A DNA stretch of 64,000 nt from Leptospira koniambonensis (GTDB taxonomy: Bacteria; Spirochaetota; Leptospiria; Leptospirales; Leptospiraceae), in contig NZ_RQFY01000004.1 of NCBI RefSeq assembly GCF_004769555.1, positions 1,178,001 to 1,242,000 of the forward strand, read 5' to 3'. The notes below the pieces were generated by a model. The model did not search any database. It saw only the letters and a list, made by a program, of their open reading frames with translations, and had not been told where the DNA came from. Positions 45,543 through 53,420 of the stretch are shown in pieces. Both the position numbers and the translations under genes were made by a program. The first letter of the stretch is position 1. Every line of letters begins with the position of its first letter.

Positions 45543-46685
45543 CTATTTCCTCCAAGGATATTCCATCTGTAGAGCCACGAAAGCTGCAGTGTTTGTTCCG
45601 TATTTGGATTCGATCTCTGATAAATTCTTATCATAAGCAGTTACTGCCGCTATTCCATTCAGATTTTCTAAGATAGAATCTAAATTGGCGGCTTCTGCTT
45701 GCGTTTTGTCTACGTGTAATAACAAACCATTCTTGGTTCGGATTTGTTTTTGGTCTGAAACAGAAAATACTTCCGATCTATAAGTTCTGGAAAAAGAATC
45801 CGCTTGTAGGGCTAATACAATTTCATCTGTTCCATCCGAAACTCTAACTCCTAAATTCTCATAATTCCAAAAGCCAAGATAGTTTTTCGCGGCAATGTAC
45901 ATGTCTTTGCTGCTTAAATAAAAATCGGTACTTTTATGAGTGGGCTTCCAATCTTTAGCTCCTAAACTTGCCGCGATTTCTGAAGCCTTTTCTTTTCCGG
46001 AGATTGCTTCGATCAAAGCTAATGAAACTGGAATAGAAGCAGTGATCCCAGTAGTAGTGATGATCTTTCGATCTGCAATGTACCTTCTATCCTTGATCCA
46101 TGTAGTCTCAGGAAATTCTTTCTCTAAATTAGAAAAAGAAAACCAATGACCAGTTGCCTTATGATCTTTCAGAATTCCTGCATTTGCGAGCACCCAAACT
46201 CCGTCGCATACTCCTATAATCGTAGAACCTTTTGCAGATTGTTTTTGTACGAATGATAGAAGATTAGGATCATCCGCATAATGAACTGCTGGCACGATCA
46301 CATAATCCGCTCCTTCTGGATATTCAGAATCAAAAAGATCGAAAGACTTCTCCGCTTCCATCTTAAGCGCAGGAAACATTTGGACTGGGCCAGTTTTAGG
46401 AAAAACAGAGATTACCTTTGCGATCTTTGCAGAAGTTAAAACTCCATAAGGGATCATAAAATCAGTTAGCTCAGTCATTCGGTTCTCGCCGATCACAGCA
46501 ATGATTGGTTGTTTTCTGCCGAATCTGGACTGATAGGCTGGGATCTTAGAAACTTCTTCTTGGGTTGGAGTTTTTGAGATTTCGGAAGATATTCCGTATT
46601 CTACAGTCCCGAATAATAGTAAGAGAGCTAAGCTCCCGCAGAAGAATTTCATAAAACGATTTGGTTGGAGGCTAAGATGTTTCAT
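45543..46685 (-). CDS. Exported DJ-1/PfpI-family protein
   Basis: A 380-residue protein with an N-terminal hydrophobic segment (MKFFCGSLALLLLFG, after a Met at residue 12 that may be the true start) suggesting export or a membrane anchor. The DJ-1/PfpI domain (about 58-240) carries the nucleophile elbow IIGVCDGVWVLANAG with Cys; the usual partner His/Asp cannot be assigned by eye. GlxA-type relatives fuse this domain to AraC, but here the AraC domain is on the separate divergent gene at 46802. Function unknown. Confidence 0.82.
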   Translation of the reverse strand: MKHLSLQPNRFMKFFCGSLALLLLFGTVEYGISSEISKTPTQEEVSKIPAYQSRFGRKQPIIAVIGENRMTELTDFMIPYGVLTSAKIAKVISVFPKTGPVQMFPALKMEAEKSFDLFDSEYPEGADYVIVPAVHYADDPNLLSFVQKQSAKGSTIIGVCDGVWVLANAGILKDHKATGHWFSFSNLEKEFPETTWIKDRRYIADRKIITTTGITASIPVSLALIEAISGKEKASEIAASLGAKDWKPTHKSTDFYLSSKDMYIAAKNYLGFWNYENLGVRVSDGTDEIVLALQADSFSRTYRSEVFSVSDQKQIRTKNGLLLHVDKTQAEAANLDSILENLNGIAAVTAYDKNLSEIESKYGTNTAAFVALQMEYPWRK

Positions 46686-46692
46686 GCATTCA

Positions 46693-46732
46693 GGATACGA
46701 CCTTTTCTGAATATGGTCGTCCTTCCGTATCC
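46693..46732. promoter_or_regulatory. Nested inverted repeats between PfpI-like and AraC-like genes
   Basis: GGATACG (46693-46699) pairs with CGTATCC (46726-46732), and ACGACC (46697-46702) with GGTCGT (46715-46720). They sit just upstream of the leftward PfpI-like start and about 70 bases before the AraC-like start. A binding site for the AraC-like protein is the natural guess. Confidence 0.55.
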
Positions 46733-46801
46733 GGACGGACTAAAAAAAGAAAAATCCTGAAAAAATCTGGACATCCAATTCTGATAGGACTCTTTCATTT
46801 T

Positions 46802-47914
46802 ATGGATACGTTTCTGGCGTTTGGAGCAGGACTTTCGTTCTTATTGGCCATTTCTGAATTTATCAGAACGGACAAACGTTCAAAAATCCAAGATTCAAAT
46901 ACAGGATCCGAAACCAAGTCTGCATTTTATCAACCCATCGCCTTCTTCTTTCTTTCTCTTTCCATAGTGCAATTTCATCTGTATTTGGAATTATCCAACC
47001 AGCTAAAGGAACAGTTATGGTTTGCAGAAATCCATATCCCTTTCCTATTTTTCACAGGACCTCTCGCATATTTGTATTTTATAAGATTGGGAGGTCTTCC
47101 AGCAAGAGCACTTAATATGGTGCATTTTGTTCCTGGGCTCGCGGCGTTTTTATTCCTTCTACCTTTCGTTCTATCCAATCCGAATTCCAAATTAGAATAC
47201 ATAAGCGTATTCCCTCCCAGGAGTATGTATTTCCAGTTTTTGTTTGGACTTTTGGTTTTAGGAACAATCTCCAATCTAGTGTATCCGCTTTTACTGATCG
47301 GAAAGATCCGCAAATGGAAAACCTTCGTCCAAAAAGAAGAAGGTCGAGCATTCTCTCCTTTTCTTGTGCTCTTCTACGCGAGTATATTTGTGATCTTCTT
47401 GTTTGTGATCGCTCAGATCTTCTTCATGCCTTTGTTCACTGTTGCGGCCGCAGGTCTCGTTTTAATTGTATGTTCTGTTTTTTTAAGCGCTTCTACTTCT
47501 CCTGATCTGATTGTTTCTTTCGAAAAAACAGCAAAGGAAGCAGGTTATAATGAGACCAGGCTCCAAGGCCTGGATGTGGATTCAGTCATTCAAAAGATGG
47601 AAGAATTGATGAGAGATAAAAAACTTTATCTGGACGAAGAGCTTACACTTCCACTTCTTTCAGAAGAATTAAAGATCAAAACTCACCAATTATCAGAGAT
47701 ATTAAATGATAAGATGAGGATTGGTTTCAGAGAGTATATTACTGGGTTTCGTTTGGAAGAAGCTTCCAAATTATTAAGAGAAGAGCCCCAAAGATCAGTG
47801 CTTGCCGTGATTTACGCGGCAGGATTTAAATCCAAATCCGCGTTCCATAAATTATTCCAAGAGAAATATGGATGTTCTCCAGGAGAATATCGTTCTTCTT
47901 ATTCTAAAAACTAA
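46802..47914 (+). CDS. Membrane-anchored AraC-family regulator
   Basis: A 370-residue regulator. The first roughly 225 residues hold seven membrane helices; a linker (SFEKTAKEAGYNE) leads to the AraC DNA-binding domain (about 270-368) with LPLLSEELKIKTHQLSEILN and VLAVIYAAGFKSKSAFHKLF helices and the GCSPGEYRS end. Integral-membrane AraC proteins would sense envelope or lipid signals. It is divergent from the PfpI-like gene, with inverted repeats between them. Confidence 0.88.
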   Translation: MDTFLAFGAGLSFLLAISEFIRTDKRSKIQDSNTGSETKSAFYQPIAFFFLSLSIVQFHLYLELSNQLKEQLWFAEIHIPFLFFTGPLAYLYFIRLGGLPARALNMVHFVPGLAAFLFLLPFVLSNPNSKLEYISVFPPRSMYFQFLFGLLVLGTISNLVYPLLLIGKIRKWKTFVQKEEGRAFSPFLVLFYASIFVIFLFVIAQIFFMPLFTVAAAGLVLIVCSVFLSASTSPDLIVSFEKTAKEAGYNETRLQGLDVDSVIQKMEELMRDKKLYLDEELTLPLLSEELKIKTHQLSEILNDKMRIGFREYITGFRLEEASKLLREEPQRSVLAVIYAAGFKSKSAFHKLFQEKYGCSPGEYRSSYSKN

Positions 47915-47917
47915 CTC

Positions 47918-48340
47918 TTACCATTCTCCGGTATTCGTCATACTCTTCCAAGGTTCTGCAATCTCTAAAGATTTCCCTTTCTGAAGTAACTCAATAGAGA
48001 TAAGATCAGGTGATCTAATAAAAGCCATCCTACCATCTCTAGGTGGGCGATTGATGATTACTCCTTTAGCCTGAAGATTTGCGCAGGTTTCATAAATATT
48101 ATCTACTTCGAAAGCTAAGTGACCGAAATTTCTTCCACTTGTATAAGCGGAATCTTGATCCCAATTATAAGTTAATTCTATTTCAGGAGAATTCCTATCT
48201 AACTCTGATAAGAATACAAGAGTGTATCTTCCTTCCGGATGATCATGTCTTCTTGTTTCTTTTAATCCTAACTTATTGCAGAAAAAATCCAATGCTTGAT
48301 CCAGATCTTTTACTCGGATCATAGCGTGTAAGTATTTCAT
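47918..48340 (-). CDS. Glyoxalase I-like VOC protein
   Basis: A 140-residue vicinal-oxygen-chelate protein resembling lactoylglutathione lyase. His5 in [10 protein letters not shown], Glu in PEIELTYNW, His in FGHLAFEV and the late Glu in ISIELLQKG are at the metal-ligand positions. It would isomerise the hemithioacetal of methylglyoxal and a thiol. It starts at ATG 48340 with GGGAC upstream, and nearly abuts the convergent AraC gene. Confidence 0.85.
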   Translation of the reverse strand: MKYLHAMIRVKDLDQALDFFCNKLGLKETRRHDHPEGRYTLVFLSELDRNSPEIELTYNWDQDSAYTSGRNFGHLAFEVDNIYETCANLQAKGVIINRPPRDGRMAFIRSPDLISIELLQKGKSLEIAEPWKSMTNTGEW

Positions 48341-48914
48341 TTTGTGTCCCTTGGGAGAAATCTTCTAATAAAAAGGAGATTTGTTCCTTATTTATTGAAA
48401 GGGTTCTCTGGATTTTCCCCATGACAAGCCCAAAGCAAAGGTGAAAAATTGAACAAATTAGAAAATTCCGCCATATTGGATTTTTCCGATTTACCCCTAA
48501 AAACACCCTTTTTGACCCCATTTTTGCCTATGTAGAAGGCGAAATGCCCAATTTATGTGCTCAAAAAATAAGCATTTTCCGAATTTCTAATAAAGAATTG
48601 GCTTGAAAAAAACAGCCTTCGGAACGATACTTGTACTATATTCAAGCAGCGGTATGAGAAATCATCCGATTCCGCTTCTTTTTTATTCAATATGAATGGA
48701 TAGAAGCTAGTTGAAACAAGGTGCTTAGAAAATTAGATAATTCTAATAAATGTAAATGTGATAAATGGTTCGTTGAGTTCGTTTAACAAAAATTTTTAAT
48801 TTTTTCTTTGTATAAAAATTTTTTTGTTCCATTCGCCTATGCAAGTAGGTCATATGGATATAAGCGAAAACAAGAACAGAAAATATAAATAAAATAACTT
48901 GAGGTTTCAATTTT
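48341..48914. other. Long AT-rich intergenic region upstream of the small secreted protein
   Basis: A 574-base spacer without a supportable gene. It has GCTTGAA (48601-48607) inverted to TTCAAGC (48641-48647) around a potential stem, and several A/T tracts. The promoter of the 48915 gene must lie in its right part, but I could not assign a clear -35/-10 pair. Confidence 0.45.
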
Positions 48915-49250
48915 ATGAAAATCAACAAACTCACTTCTCTTCTATTGGTAGTAGGCTTCTTAGCAGGATCTTCCGTTTTTGCAGTTTCTCAAGATACTGA
49001 AGATCGTCTTTTAGAGCAAGCGTTGGTATCCGCTGCGGTTACTAAAGAGCAAAAAGTTGCAGTAGCTACTTACTTGAAAGCAATCGCTCAACAAAAGAAC
49101 GAAAGAGCAGAAGAGTTAAGAGCATTGGCTAAACGTTCTACTGGTGGAAAATTCCTCGCTAGCAACGCTCAGTCTGAGAAATTCTTAAGACAAGCAAAAG
49201 CTCTTGAAGCAGAAGCTGCAAGAACACAAGAATTTCTAAACAATCTTTAA
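48915..49250 (+). CDS. Small secreted helical protein (LIC_10421-like)
   Basis: A 111-residue exported protein. The signal peptide ends after VFA (about residue 23). The mature part is a nearly continuous amphipathic helix, rich in Ala, Glu, Lys and Gln (KEQKVAVATYLKAIAQQKNE and KFLRQAKALEAEAARTQEFL), and has no cysteine. It recalls the Leptospira LIC_10421 family as I remember it; function unknown. GAGG lies ten bases upstream of ATG and a strong terminator follows, so it may be well expressed on its own. Confidence 0.72.
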   Translation: MKINKLTSLLLVVGFLAGSSVFAVSQDTEDRLLEQALVSAAVTKEQKVAVATYLKAIAQQKNERAEELRALAKRSTGGKFLASNAQSEKFLRQAKALEAEAARTQEFLNNL

Positions 49251-49287
49251 TAACATAGGCAACAAATCCTAAAAATCCATCGACTGC

Positions 49288-49312
49288 AAGGCGCCGTAAG
49301 GCGCCTTTTTTT
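49288..49312 (+). terminator. Strong rho-independent terminator
   Basis: AAGGCGCC-GTAA-GGCGCCTT forms a perfect eight-pair GC-rich stem with a run of seven T (49306-49312), 38 bases after the stop of the small secreted protein gene. It may also terminate the convergent gene at 49314, since the stem reads both ways. Confidence 0.9.
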
Positions 49313-49313
49313 G

Positions 49314-49550
49314 TTACTTAGAGATTTTCTTATCTTTAGGAAAACAACTCATACTGAAACCTTCTATCATATAACAAATAGCGTCCTTGGTTTCACATCT
49401 CAATGCGTCATTATAAGTAGTGCTTTGGATTTCAAGGTCCATACGTTCACAGACCATTTTTTCTTTGGTAGAAGTTTGGGTGCTCGTGTCTTGGCCGAGT
49501 AAACTTCCGGCGAATAAGAAACAAATTGTGAATGATACCGATTTTTTCAT
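49314..49550 (-). CDS. Small secreted cysteine-containing protein
   Basis: A 78-residue protein starting at the ATG at 49550, which has GGAGAG five bases upstream. The signal peptide (MKKSVSFTICFLFAGSLLG) leads to a short mature part with four cysteines, suggesting two disulphides. No family was recognised. A longer in-frame extension upstream has no export signal at its beginning and is not preferred. Confidence 0.68.
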   Translation of the reverse strand: MKKSVSFTICFLFAGSLLGQDTSTQTSTKEKMVCERMDLEIQSTTYNDALRCETKDAICYMIEGFSMSCFPKDKKISK

Positions 49551-49678
49551 AATACTCTCCGGAAAATTCTCTGATTCTATGACCCTTTCAGGTTTCCTCC
49601 CTTGAGTCAATCGATTTGGGATTAGGTAAATCTTCGAAAAAGGATTGTGAGACCGTTTGAACCTTCTATTTTGCCCTG

Positions 49679-51241
49679 ATGAGTTTTCTGGGCGGAAAGT
49701 TTCACTCCAAATGGACAAGGCTCACGTTTTGTTTTTTGTTCCTTCTTCCTTTATTATATCCATTCTTATTAAAACCTGGTGAACAATTATACTCAGATCA
49801 TTTGGGAAAATTTATACTGGGAGAATCCGTAGGAAGAAACGGATTTCTTTCAGGCAATTTGGCTCTACCTTCTAAAAGTTTAGATCCGGAAGGAAATTTT
49901 TGCCCGACTGAATGTATTCGTATCGGGGAAGAGTTAATCAGCCCATTTCCCGCTGCCTTAGGTTATGTATATGCGGCGCTTCTTCCTTGGAGTGGGATCG
50001 TAGGAGTCTATGTCGCAGTTGCGATTTTGGTACTTCTATCCTTTTGGCTTCTTTCTATTTTGTGGGATTGGGATCCGATCTACTTAGGAGTTTTGGTCTT
50101 AGCCTCTCCATTTCTAGTGAACGGGTACTTTTTCCCGGATGTAGGTATCGCTTCCTTTTTGTTCATAGGAGGAAGTTTTTTATTCTTAAGACCGGATACA
50201 TCATCTTCTTGGCTAAGATTTGTAAGTTCAGGTTTTATCTCTGCTTCTTCTGCTTGGTTTAGGATAGAAAGTATCGTATTTCCATTAGCATTTATATTTT
50301 TCTTAAGTATATACAAGTTTTCTAATGTAGAAGAAAGAAGGAAAATTTTAGCGTATTCGCTTGGATTTTTGATCGGAGTAGGGCTTTTGTTTGGAATTCA
50401 ATATGTTCTGTATGGACATCCATTGGGTCCAAGATTCTCTTTCAATCAACCTACAATGTTTTTGCTTCCTTGGAAGAAGTGGAAAATTTACACAGGGTTA
50501 TTGATCGCAAATCCAAATCGGATCGGATTTTTTGGATATACTCCTGGGTTTTTGATCGTTCTATTTTTCTTTATATATTATATTTTAATTAAGAAGAATC
50601 CTTTTGAAAGAAGTTCTGCACTTGAGATGTCAAATCGGGATTTGTTTGTTTATTCTGGTTTGGCCGCGTTTTTAGCTTTAGTGATTTCTGCTCCAAACGA
50701 TGGAATTATAGATTTTGGTTCTAGATATCTTCATTTAAGTTTGCCAGCTTTTGCAGGAATGTTTTTGATCTTACTCGAAAATATAGGGGAGAAGTTCCGT
50801 AAGATCGCAAAAATTTTTCTTTATACGATCCTTCTCTATTCAGTCTATATCAGTTTTTCTTATACCCAAATTTTAGGAAAATACGGAAGAAAGACCACTA
50901 AACTGAATTCGATCTATTTGGAACAAAAGCCTGATTTAGTTGTAGTTCAGATCAGGACTTATTCTCAGATTTTAGGAAAATACTTTTTCCAAACTCCTTC
51001 TGTTTGGCTTATGAAAGAAGGTCATATTAAAAACTTCTTCTCTAAAAATAGTCCTGAGCAATTTAAGAAAATATTATTCGTGCAAACGAAAGCTTCTATC
51101 GCGCAAAGTTTAAATGAGTCTGATCCTTTTCTGAGAAATAAATATTATGAAAGTATTACGCAGGCTTTGGGTCCTGAATTCAAAAAGGTTTGGTCAGAAA
51201 ATAAAGAAGATGTTTTGATCTTTTCTATGGAAAGAAAATAA
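49679..51241 (+). CDS. Multi-span membrane glycosyltransferase-like protein
   Basis: A 520-residue protein with about ten membrane helices and a soluble C-terminal part (about 410-520). The first periplasmic loop holds YSDHLGKFILGESV, in which the Asp-His pair resembles the catalytic acidic residue of C-type glycosyltransferases such as PMT/ArnT. It recalls the Leptospira LA_3751/LA_3752-type family as I remember it. It likely uses a polyprenyl-phosphate sugar in the envelope. Substrate unknown. Confidence 0.7.
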   Translation: MSFLGGKFHSKWTRLTFCFLFLLPLLYPFLLKPGEQLYSDHLGKFILGESVGRNGFLSGNLALPSKSLDPEGNFCPTECIRIGEELISPFPAALGYVYAALLPWSGIVGVYVAVAILVLLSFWLLSILWDWDPIYLGVLVLASPFLVNGYFFPDVGIASFLFIGGSFLFLRPDTSSSWLRFVSSGFISASSAWFRIESIVFPLAFIFFLSIYKFSNVEERRKILAYSLGFLIGVGLLFGIQYVLYGHPLGPRFSFNQPTMFLLPWKKWKIYTGLLIANPNRIGFFGYTPGFLIVLFFFIYYILIKKNPFERSSALEMSNRDLFVYSGLAAFLALVISAPNDGIIDFGSRYLHLSLPAFAGMFLILLENIGEKFRKIAKIFLYTILLYSVYISFSYTQILGKYGRKTTKLNSIYLEQKPDLVVVQIRTYSQILGKYFFQTPSVWLMKEGHIKNFFSKNSPEQFKKILFVQTKASIAQSLNESDPFLRNKYYESITQALGPEFKKVWSENKEDVLIFSMERK

Positions 51242-51320
51242 AACCTGGGAATGCTGGAATGTTTTGCACTGCTTTCTCAGGACGGAGGCAGCGCAAAACG
51301 ATGTGTGGCTTTTTTCGATC

Positions 51321-51728
51321 TTACTCGTTCAAAAAGTAGAAGAAAAAGAATCCTGCTGCTTGTGCTCTTGGAATTCCTACTGCACTACCGATCAAGGAAC
51401 CATTTTTTCGTACGTCGCCATTACTATCGATACGTCCGATCAGACTTCCGTTCTTGCGCACATCTCCGCTGGAATCAATCGAACCAACTAGTGATCCGTT
51501 CATTCGAATATCTCCGTTAGAGTCGATTCTACCGATTAGGCTTCCGTTTTTCCGAACGTCCCCGCCGGATTCAAATCTTCCCACGAGAGACCCGTTCAAT
51601 CTTACATCTCCGCTGGAGTCGATACTGCCAATAAGAGAGCCATTTTTTCTCAGATCACCTGCCTGCAAAGAGCTCAAACCAGCGCTTAAAAAAAGGACCG
51701 CAGCTAAGAGTTTCAAAATTGGTTTCAT
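51321..51728 (-). CDS. Secreted tandem-repeat protein (beta-flower-like)
   Basis: A 135-residue exported protein. A signal peptide (1-23, cleaved after QA) is followed by six tandem 16-residue units with consensus GDVRKNGSLIGRIDSN, residues 24-118, the last incomplete. The Gly/Asn-Gly pattern suggests a closed beta-structure as in the 5-fold beta-flower proteins I recall from other bacteria. A hydrophobic aromatic tail (AGFFFFYFLNE) ends the protein. At DNA level this is a 48-bp tandem repeat. Function unknown; a surface or polymer-binding role is possible. Confidence 0.78.
   Translation of the reverse strand: MKPILKLLAAVLFLSAGLSSLQAGDLRKNGSLIGSIDSSGDVRLNGSLVGRFESGGDVRKNGSLIGRIDSNGDIRMNGSLVGSIDSSGDVRKNGSLIGRIDSNGDVRKNGSLIGSAVGIPRAQAAGFFFFYFLNE
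51375..51659. repeat. 48-bp coding tandem repeat, six copies
   Basis: Within the gene read leftwards from 51728, six units of 48 bases encode the 16-residue repeat, the last one truncated. Copies differ mainly at third positions and at the residues R/S, N/S, K/L/M. Confidence 0.85.
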
Positions 51729-51972
51729 TCGTGTATCTCCGTTTTCTTGTTCAATTTGTATGTCTAAGGCAACAAGTATGGAAATATTTTTTTGCGTGGT
51801 ATGTTCTTGGAAATGTATTGTTCATTCCCTTTGCAGGAAATGCAAGAGCCTATTTCAAAAATACTTTCAGATTGAATGAAGCGGTCCGTTCAGTAGGCTC
51901 ATTTCTATCCAATGGTTGTAATTTATCTAAACAAAAGGTAGTTAAATAATAAGTAAATAGGTGCGTTATCCG

Positions 51973-52278
51973 TTATTCTATATCTTCATCAGATTCTAAT
52001 TCTATTTCGCAAAATTTGGAATAATATTTGGATTGTACCTCTTTTCTTTCTTTTACAATTCCTGAGATCGGAATAAAGAAAATGGATTTCAGTCCGTACA
52101 ATCTTCCATACACTCCATCTCCTTTTTTATACGAAACTCTGGAATCTATGCGAAATCGTAAGATCCTCTTTCCTATAATTTGTACTGTGGCCAAAAACAC
52201 TTGCTCAGAATCAAATAACTCCAGATAAAATTTAGGAAGAAGTCTAAATGTATTTTTTAAAAAAGACGTTTGGGTCAT
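51973..52278 (-). CDS. Small protein of unknown function
   Basis: A 101-residue soluble protein from the ATG at 52278 (other in-frame starts at 52320 and further up to 52473, the last overlapping the divergent WYL gene). The sequence FYLELFDSEQVFLATVQIIGKRILRFRIDSR has an even strand-like pattern reminiscent of PilZ or other beta-barrels, but the c-di-GMP motifs are not visible. No family was recognised. The acidic C-terminus (ELESDEDIE) is unusual. Confidence 0.5.
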   Translation of the reverse strand: MTQTSFLKNTFRLLPKFYLELFDSEQVFLATVQIIGKRILRFRIDSRVSYKKGDGVYGRLYGLKSIFFIPISGIVKERKEVQSKYYSKFCEIELESDEDIE

Positions 52279-52432
52279 ATAACCACATTCTATTAGAAAG
52301 AGCGGACAAATAGGTATCATCCGTCTTAAAATCCCGTGTTTTCGATTACGATTCTGTAAAAAGAAGGGCCTGAAAAAATCCTTCTCAAATGATACGTATT
52401 TTTGATTGTCTCTGAATTTCCCCGAAGAAAGA

Positions 52433-53401
52433 ATGTCCGGCATGAATCCAAGTACGAAAAAACTCCAAACCAAATTAGCGGTGATTCATCTTTTGCAGGA
52501 GAACAAAAGAATGAGTTTGGAGGATCTTTCCAAATATTCCGGAATCGATGATATAAAAGATCTTAAAAAAGAACTCGGAAAATTATATATGGTGGGTTCT
52601 TATCCGTATACTCCAGACCAATTTGTGGAGTTGGATTATGATGGAGAGACGATCGGTATTCGTATGCCTATAAGCTTGGAACAAGGTTTGGTACTAAGCG
52701 TTAAAGAATGGGCCACAATCCGAAAATTGTTTTTGGAAGAAGATGAAAAAGAAACCGGCTCTTCCAGAAAAAAGATCCTAAAATCTATATTAGATAAAAT
52801 TCATACAATTCTTCCTTCTGCGGGAATACCTAGTGAAAACGAATTAAAGAAGAATATAGAAGATTCTATATCCGAGGGTAAATCTTTACAGATCAAATAT
52901 CGCGCCCAGGGAGAATCAGAGCCAGAATCCAGAAAAGTAGATCCTTGGGCTCTATTGAGTTTTAGAGAAGAATATCTGATTGGATATTGCCATTCCAGAA
53001 AAGCACCCAGAACATTTAGATTGGATTCCATTCTTCAGTTGAATAGAACCCAGGAAAATGTTGCAGAGATCCCAGACGTAGAAAGAAAGAATGCAATCTC
53101 CAAATTAAAAGAATTCGTCCAGGGTGGAGAAGGGGACTCAAATTTCGCGGAGATCTATCATACTGCAGAAGTATATTTTAATCTACATTCTCGTCTTCAT
53201 TTGGAAAGGACTTCTAACAAAAAGCAGATCGGAGATACAACATATTATCTTTCTAAGGCTAAAATTAGAAACCAGGATTGGTTTTTGTCTGTTCTGAAAG
53301 GTTTTGGTCCGAATGTAATTCTTCATAATCCAATTAAATTAAAAGAAAGAATGATGGCTTATTGGTCTACCGAAAGGGATACATTTAGTAATAATCAGTG
53401 A
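52433..53401 (+). CDS. WYL-domain transcriptional regulator
   Basis: About 322 residues from ATG 52433 (GAAGAAAG upstream; another Met follows at 52442). The N-terminus has a winged-helix-like region (LAVIHLLQENKRMSLEDLSK). The WYL domain (about 150-215) has LQIKYRAQGE, RKVDPWALLSFREEYLIGYC and RTFRLDSILQL. It resembles the PafB/PafC type. The partner protein may be the WYL gene at 42140, though they are not adjacent. The LRR protein gene follows after 19 bases. Confidence 0.8.
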   Translation: MSGMNPSTKKLQTKLAVIHLLQENKRMSLEDLSKYSGIDDIKDLKKELGKLYMVGSYPYTPDQFVELDYDGETIGIRMPISLEQGLVLSVKEWATIRKLFLEEDEKETGSSRKKILKSILDKIHTILPSAGIPSENELKKNIEDSISEGKSLQIKYRAQGESEPESRKVDPWALLSFREEYLIGYCHSRKAPRTFRLDSILQLNRTQENVAEIPDVERKNAISKLKEFVQGGEGDSNFAEIYHTAEVYFNLHSRLHLERTSNKKQIGDTTYYLSKAKIRNQDWFLSVLKGFGPNVILHNPIKLKERMMAYWSTERDTFSNNQ

Positions 53402-53420
53402 AATCTTTAACGAGGAATTC

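Noticed and set aside
49552..49718. Upstream extension of the small secreted protein at 49314
   Set aside because: The extra 56 residues precede the obvious signal peptide and lack a ribosome site, while ATG 49550 has a good one.
51719..51949. 76-codon + strand frame after the tandem-repeat gene
   Set aside because: A few hydrophobic residues look protein-like, but there is no clear start signal or family; it may be a remnant, and I could not support a gene.
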